The position numbers were made by a program, and so were the translations under genes. A stretch of DNA of 9,274 bases from Coriobacteriales bacterium (lineage in GTDB: Bacteria > Actinomycetota > Coriobacteriia > Coriobacteriales > UBA8131): assembly GCA_031254905.1 (NCBI GenBank), contig JAIRTN010000058.1, forward strand, positions 1-9,274, in the 5' to 3' direction. Positions 6,230 through 9,274 of this stretch are shown here, piece by piece (the stretch's first letter is position 1; every line of letters begins with the position of its first letter). A model generated the notes under the pieces. It had not been told where the DNA came from and did not search any database. It saw nothing but the letters and a program-made list of their open reading frames with translations.

Positions 6230-7777
6230 TTACACCACAACAATGCCGCTTAGAGCCTTATCATGCGGTTCGACAGGCACCGACTCCACCAACTGCTCAC
6301 GAAACCCTATGCCCCACGCGAGAATTTCCTTCTCCATCTGCGCAAGATAGCGGTCGTAATGCCCCTCTCCCCGCCCAACACAATAGCAATCCTTGTCGAA
6401 TACAAGCCCGGGCACCACCAAGGCAATCATCTCGGAAGGCTCGACGCGATTCAGCTTCCCGAAGTCGAGCGCGCCCACCTCACCCCTCACGAGCGCGTCA
6501 AAAAGCGCCTCGTTGTTGACCCCAATCGTCGTGTAAAAAGCCATCTCCCTGTCATGCGACAGGGCGGGATAGGCAATATGATACCCAAGCGCCCCCAGCG
6601 CAACGGCAAGTGGCTCAACCGGCATCTCCCCTCCTCGCGCCATGTAAAGACCCACATAACCATCCGTAGGCGCAACCCGCTCCTGAAGCCGCGCAAGCAA
6701 AGTCGCGCACGCCAACTCGGCCCGCTCACCACGCTCCTCCTCCGGCACCGCCGCCCGCGCCGTCGCAAAACGCGCACGCAACTCCCACTTGTCGTCGCGA
6801 TACTCCCGTATGAGCGGAACCTGCGCAAGAAAGGCCAAACACAAAAGAAACAGGCTGGCAAGTAACCCCGCCTCCGGAAGATGCCGCGGCTGCAAAAACA
6901 GCGCCAGCAACCCAAAGGCAATAAGCGGCACAAAGGGCAGGGCATAGCGCGGCCGCCGGTTCAAAAGAACCCACACGAGGACAAGCGCCGTAGGAACAAG
7001 CGGCAAAGCATGCAAAAACACCGCGTTGAAGGTAAACGCGTCGCGCAGATAACTGAGGGCGTCAATCGTCCATCCAAGACGAGGAAAGAGCATAAAAAGA
7101 ATAATGGGGACAAGGACGAGCGCGGGGAGTGCCCAAAGGAAAAGGCGGGCCTTTATCCGCGTTGGCGTGAAGGCGATGGCGATAAGGGTGACAACGCTCA
7201 CGACAAGCAAGGACGGCTCAAGCAGGGGCAGAAGCGCAATCACAACAAAGAGGAAAAGCCGCGGCAGCACCCGACGCAGCCTGCCGCAGTTGTCCGCAAC
7301 GGCATCGACCAGCCAAAGTGTCAGGACAAAGAGGAGGGCGACAGACAAGGTGCCCCCGTTTGGCTCCACAACAACACGAGCAAGTGACAAGAGGGCGGCG
7401 CATCCGAGCGCGAGAATAAGCACCAGCCACAGGGGCGCGCCCTTGCCGTAGAGCCACAGAAGTGCCCAGACGCAGGCGCAGGGGATGGCCAGCCCTTGAA
7501 CGGTGATGAGGAGGAAGGCCGCCGCGCCGGGGCCCATAACGCTGCTGAGGGCTGCGTGGGAGGTGACGATGATGAAGGCGTAAAGTGACGTGGACGGCCC
7601 GGCGGCAGGGACGCTTTGCTCCACGAGATATAAAACGGTCGCGTCGATTGCGGCGAGGTTGAGGTCGCCAACCAGCCAGAGTGCCAGCACCCAGCCGGCG
7701 GCGATGATGGATGAGAAGCAAAGACCCGCCAGCACGGGGCGCGTTTTTCTGTCCGGTTCGTAGAGGGGTGTTTGCAT
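6230..7777 (-). CDS. Polytopic membrane domain fused to 5-formyltetrahydrofolate cyclo-ligase
   Basis: This 515-residue protein is unusual. Residues about 15-323 are strongly hydrophobic, with roughly ten membrane segments (for example near 15-36, 114-136, 171-204, 212-232, 254-272 and 303-323); I recognise no family there. Residues about 325-515 are a complete 5-formyltetrahydrofolate cyclo-ligase (MTHFS/YgfA-like) domain, which converts 5-formyl-THF plus ATP to 5,10-methenyl-THF. It shows DKWELR near 329-334, YMARGGEMPVEPL at 378-390, VVPGLVFD at 454-461 and the ATP loop GRGEGHYDRYL at 468-478; GEG-H replaces the usual GGG-Y/F. No ATG or GTG lies at the junction to start the cyclo-ligase alone, and the frame is continuous, so the fusion appears genuine. 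The ATG at 7777 has only a weak AGG 7 bases upstream. The ligase domain should face the cytoplasm. It may be co-transcribed with pit upstream and purB downstream. Confidence 0.86.
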   Translation of the reverse strand: MQTPLYEPDRKTRPVLAGLCFSSIIAAGWVLALWLVGDLNLAAIDATVLYLVEQSVPAAGPSTSLYAFIIVTSHAALSSVMGPGAAAFLLITVQGLAIPCACVWALLWLYGKGAPLWLVLILALGCAALLSLARVVVEPNGGTLSVALLFVLTLWLVDAVADNCGRLRRVLPRLFLFVVIALLPLLEPSLLVVSVVTLIAIAFTPTRIKARLFLWALPALVLVPIILFMLFPRLGWTIDALSYLRDAFTFNAVFLHALPLVPTALVLVWVLLNRRPRYALPFVPLIAFGLLALFLQPRHLPEAGLLASLFLLCLAFLAQVPLIREYRDDKWELRARFATARAAVPEEERGERAELACATLLARLQERVAPTDGYVGLYMARGGEMPVEPLAVALGALGYHIAYPALSHDREMAFYTTIGVNNEALFDALVRGEVGALDFGKLNRVEPSEMIALVVPGLVFDKDCYCVGRGEGHYDRYLAQMEKEILAWGIGFREQLVESVPVEPHDKALSGIVVV

Positions 7778-7868
7778 CGTCGTGCCTGTTGTTCCTGTCG
7801 TTTTCGTGCCGTTGCCTGTTGTGCCTGCTGTACTCGTGCTTTGTGTCTGCTGTGCCTGCGTCTGCGCT
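7778..7868. repeat. Degenerate short repeats before the fusion gene
   Basis: On the plus strand the gap is dominated by variants of TGCCTGTTGT and GTGCCTG (about 7783-7860), giving a T/G/C-biased, A-poor stretch. On the coding strand this reads as CAGGCACAACAGGCA-like units. The frame of the downstream gene stays open back to a TAG near 7880 and would encode a Thr/Gly/Gln-rich segment, but it holds no usable start codon, so I treat it as non-coding. Confidence 0.55.
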
Positions 7869-7874
7869 AGTATA
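7869..7874 (-). promoter_or_regulatory. Possible -10 element for the fusion gene
   Basis: TATACT on the minus strand matches a -10 consensus at five of six positions and lies about 90 bases before the ATG, just after the pit stop. The only -35-like hexamer (TTGTAG, overlapping the end of pit) is 19 bases away, which is long. The gene may equally be transcribed from the pit promoter. Confidence 0.25.
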
Positions 7875-7885
7875 TGCTCTTGCTA

Positions 7886-8896
7886 TTATGCGCCTACAAA
7901 GGCCCGGATGAGCACCGTAAACAGCCCACCGAGCAGCGCGGAAATGGGAATCGCGATAATCCATGTCAGCACAATGTCTTGGGCGAGTTTCCATTTGACG
8001 GCTTTAAGACGCCGCGCGCTACCCACGCCCATGACCGAGGTTGTGATGACCTGCGTCGTCGATATGGGCGCGTGGATGAGGGTCATCAAGCCGATGACCG
8101 CCGCCGACGTGGTTTGTGCGGCAAAGCCACCGGCAGGCTCAAGTTTCGTCATGCCGCCGCCGACGGTTTTCATGATTTTCCAACCCCCCACAGAGGTTCC
8201 GGCGGCAATCGTCGCGCCGCAGAGCAGCTTTACCCACAGCGGTATATGCTCAGGACTTGGCAGTAGCCCGCCCGTAAAAAGTGCCAACGTAATGACCCCC
8301 ATGGTCTTTTGCGCGTCGTTGGTTCCGTGCATGAAGGCTACCGCGGCGGCAGAGATAATCTGAAGCCGCGAGAACACGCCGTTGACCTTTGAGCGGGGAC
8401 GGCTGAGGAGAAGGCGATGGATGAGTTTCATGAGGGAATAACCGAGGAGGAAACCGATGAGCGGCGAGGTAAAGAGCGGTATGACGACCTTCTCAAGCAC
8501 GCCCGACCAGATGATGTCCTCAAGGGAGGCCGTGTAGACGACTGTCGCGCCGAGAAGGCTTCCGATAAGGGCGTGGGATGAGGAACTGGGGATTCCCTTC
8601 CACCACGTAAACAGGTTCCACGCGATTGCCCCCAGCAAGGCGGCCAGCACAACATACTGCTCAAGCTGCGAACTGACAAGCCCGGTGCTGATGGTCTTGG
8701 CAACCCCCTCAAACACGAGGGCCCCCAAGAAGTTCATAATCGCGGCAAGAGCAATGGCCGCGCCAACGGACAGCGCACGCGTATACACCGACGTGGCTAT
8801 CGCATTGGCAGTATCATGGAATCCATTGATAAACTCGAAGATAATCGCGAAGACGATAACGCAGACAATCGGGGCAGTCAGCACAGTCTCCCGCAC
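7886..8896 (-). CDS. PiT-family inorganic phosphate permease
   Basis: This integral membrane protein of about 336 residues is a low-affinity, ion-coupled inorganic phosphate transporter. Both PiT signature repeats are present: FINGFHDTANAIAT at 22-35 and AFMHGTNDAQKTMG at 187-200, each with the paired Asn/Asp residues, and GIPSSSSHAL at 101-110 is the family's conserved Ser-rich loop. A second Ser/Thr-rich loop (HAPISTTQV, 275-283) mirrors it. The length fits the short bacterial PiT type, lacking the big central loop of E. coli PitA. The start is uncertain. GTG at 8896 follows an in-frame stop two codons upstream, but AAGGAG (8898-8903) is only 1 base away. GTG at 8884 (GGGAG 3 bases before it) and CTG at 8881 are alternatives that shorten the protein by four or five residues. 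It is transcribed towards the folate/purine genes. Confidence 0.93.
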   Translation of the reverse strand: MRETVLTAPIVCVIVFAIIFEFINGFHDTANAIATSVYTRALSVGAAIALAAIMNFLGALVFEGVAKTISTGLVSSQLEQYVVLAALLGAIAWNLFTWWKGIPSSSSHALIGSLLGATVVYTASLEDIIWSGVLEKVVIPLFTSPLIGFLLGYSLMKLIHRLLLSRPRSKVNGVFSRLQIISAAAVAFMHGTNDAQKTMGVITLALFTGGLLPSPEHIPLWVKLLCGATIAAGTSVGGWKIMKTVGGGMTKLEPAGGFAAQTTSAAVIGLMTLIHAPISTTQVITTSVMGVGSARRLKAVKWKLAQDIVLTWIIAIPISALLGGLFTVLIRAFVGA

Positions 8897-8908
8897 ACTC
8901 CTTCACAT

Positions 8909-8930
8909 CTGGGCGAACAGTATTCGCCAG
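8909..8930 (-). promoter_or_regulatory. Hairpin in the pit leader
   Basis: CTGGGCGAACAGTATTCGCCAG on the plus strand folds as CTG/CAG plus GCGAA/TTCGC around a 5-base loop, with a single bulged G, giving 8 base pairs. In the pit transcript it lies 5 bases before AAGGAG, close enough to affect ribosome access. It could also be a protein-binding dyad in DNA. Confidence 0.45.
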
Positions 8931-8949
8931 ACATTATTACTCGATGGTT

Positions 8950-8974
8950 GGGCATACCGTGTAAGAGTATACCC
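8950..8974 (-). promoter_or_regulatory. Operator-like dyad over a -10-like hexamer for pit
   Basis: GGGCATAC at 8950-8957 and GTATACCC at 8967-8974 are inverted copies with one mismatch (G-T) and a 9-base spacer. TATACT on the minus strand (8966-8971) sits in one arm and is a good -10 match, placing transcription about 60 bases before the pit start. No clear -35 hexamer lies 17 bases further up. A repressor or activator bound to the dyad would control this promoter; phosphate control is a guess from the gene's function. Confidence 0.4.
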
Positions 8975-9135
8975 CTTTCCCCTCACATTGTTCGGCAAAA
9001 TTCCACAACCCACCCCCGTTTACCCGCAAGCTGCCATCGCACACACGGAGCGGTGCCCCATCGTATGTGCAAATCCATCGCCGCTCCCATCGTGTACACG
9101 AGGCATCCGCCACGCGACCGCCCGCGGCTATACTC

Positions 9136-9202
9136 GCGCCGGGTTATACGCCTCGGCGCCTTACCACTCACACCCGCCAAGACAAGGCCTGTAACCCGGC
9201 GC
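9136..9202. repeat. 11-bp inverted repeat upstream of pit
   Basis: GCGCCGGGTTA at 9136-9146 is matched by TAACCCGGCGC at 9192-9202, with a 45-base spacer. A second pairing is possible between GCGCCG (9136-9141) and CGGCGC (9154-9159). It lies just after the possible stop codon at 9215-9217, so it could be a 3' structure of the upstream transcript. There is no T-run. Confidence 0.45.
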
Positions 9203-9214
9203 TCCCACATGGCC

Positions 9215-9274
9215 TCAATTCGTCACACCCTCTTGCGCCGCAACCACCGCTCCTGAGACCATCGGACGCCCCTG
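9215..9274 (-). CDS. Possible C-terminal end of an upstream gene (partial)
   Basis: From the right edge one minus-strand frame reads QGRPMVSGAVVAAQEGVTN and then TGA. First codon positions are mostly G or C and the composition is protein-like, unlike the other frames. Nineteen open codons are weak evidence alone, and no family can be assigned. If real, it ends 318 bases before the pit start in the same orientation. Confidence 0.33.
   Translation of the reverse strand, partial: QGRPMVSGAVVAAQEGVTN

Larger units (their letters stand above)
8897..9214. other. Intergenic region upstream of pit
   Basis: No convincing gene lies in this stretch. It contains the hairpin at 8909-8930, the dyad and -10-like hexamer at 8950-8974, and an 11-bp inverted repeat near 9136-9202. 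The segment 8975-9135 shows nothing I can assign. A 75-codon minus-strand frame (8983-9210) is Arg/Trp/Cys-rich, lacks a good ribosome binding site and resembles no family. Confidence 0.6.

Noticed and set aside
8912..8927. LexA/SOS-box-like sequence (CGAA...TTCG) before pit
   Set aside because: The half-sites CGAAC and ATTCG are too close and one is imperfect compared with CGAAC-N4-GTTCG. The hairpin reading explains it better.
8983..9210. 75-codon minus-strand frame upstream of pit
   Set aside because: It is rich in Arg, Trp, Gly and Cys, has no proper ribosome binding site and no recognisable domain, and overlaps the dyad-containing control region end.

Overview
The window is GC-rich bacterial DNA, and every convincing gene lies on the minus strand, so transcription runs from high to low coordinates. 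GTG starts (pit, glycosyltransferase, lytS-type kinase), tight gene packing and strong Shine-Dalgarno sites fit a high-GC bacterium. A Coriobacteriia-like actinobacterium or a chloroflexote is my best guess, with low confidence, because no taxonomically decisive gene is present.

In transcription order the layout is: (1) a possible last 19 codons of an upstream gene at the right edge (9215-9274); (2) a leader region with an operator-like dyad, a -10-like hexamer and a hairpin; (3) a PiT-family inorganic phosphate permease (7886-8896); (4) a short gap with degenerate repeats; (5) a 515-residue fusion of a polytopic membrane domain to a 5-formyltetrahydrofolate cyclo-ligase domain (6230-7777); (6) adenylosuccinate lyase purB behind its own plausible extended -10 promoter (4827-6170); (7) a family 2 glycosyltransferase that starts 1 base after the purB stop and ends in an Ala/Gly/Pro/Val-rich tail with an acidic tip (3275-4825); (8) a 135-base gap of G-rich 42-bp repeats; (9) a TauE/SafE-family permease (2348-3139); (10) a LytS-type histidine kinase (1043-2335) overlapping (11) its LytTR response regulator (337-1050); (12) a GC stem-loop and a 184-bp palindromic, MITE-like element near the left edge.

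Functionally, the cyclo-ligase and PurB are both tied to one-carbon and purine metabolism, and the phosphate permease lies just upstream. TauE, kinase and regulator form a tight cluster (12-base gap, then an 8-base overlap), so the two-component system may sense or control anion export. The most unusual items are the membrane/cyclo-ligase fusion, the low-complexity glycosyltransferase tail, and a GGAGCGCCG motif that recurs in three separate intergenic regions. I did not find a defence system, CRISPR array, RNA gene or transposase gene.
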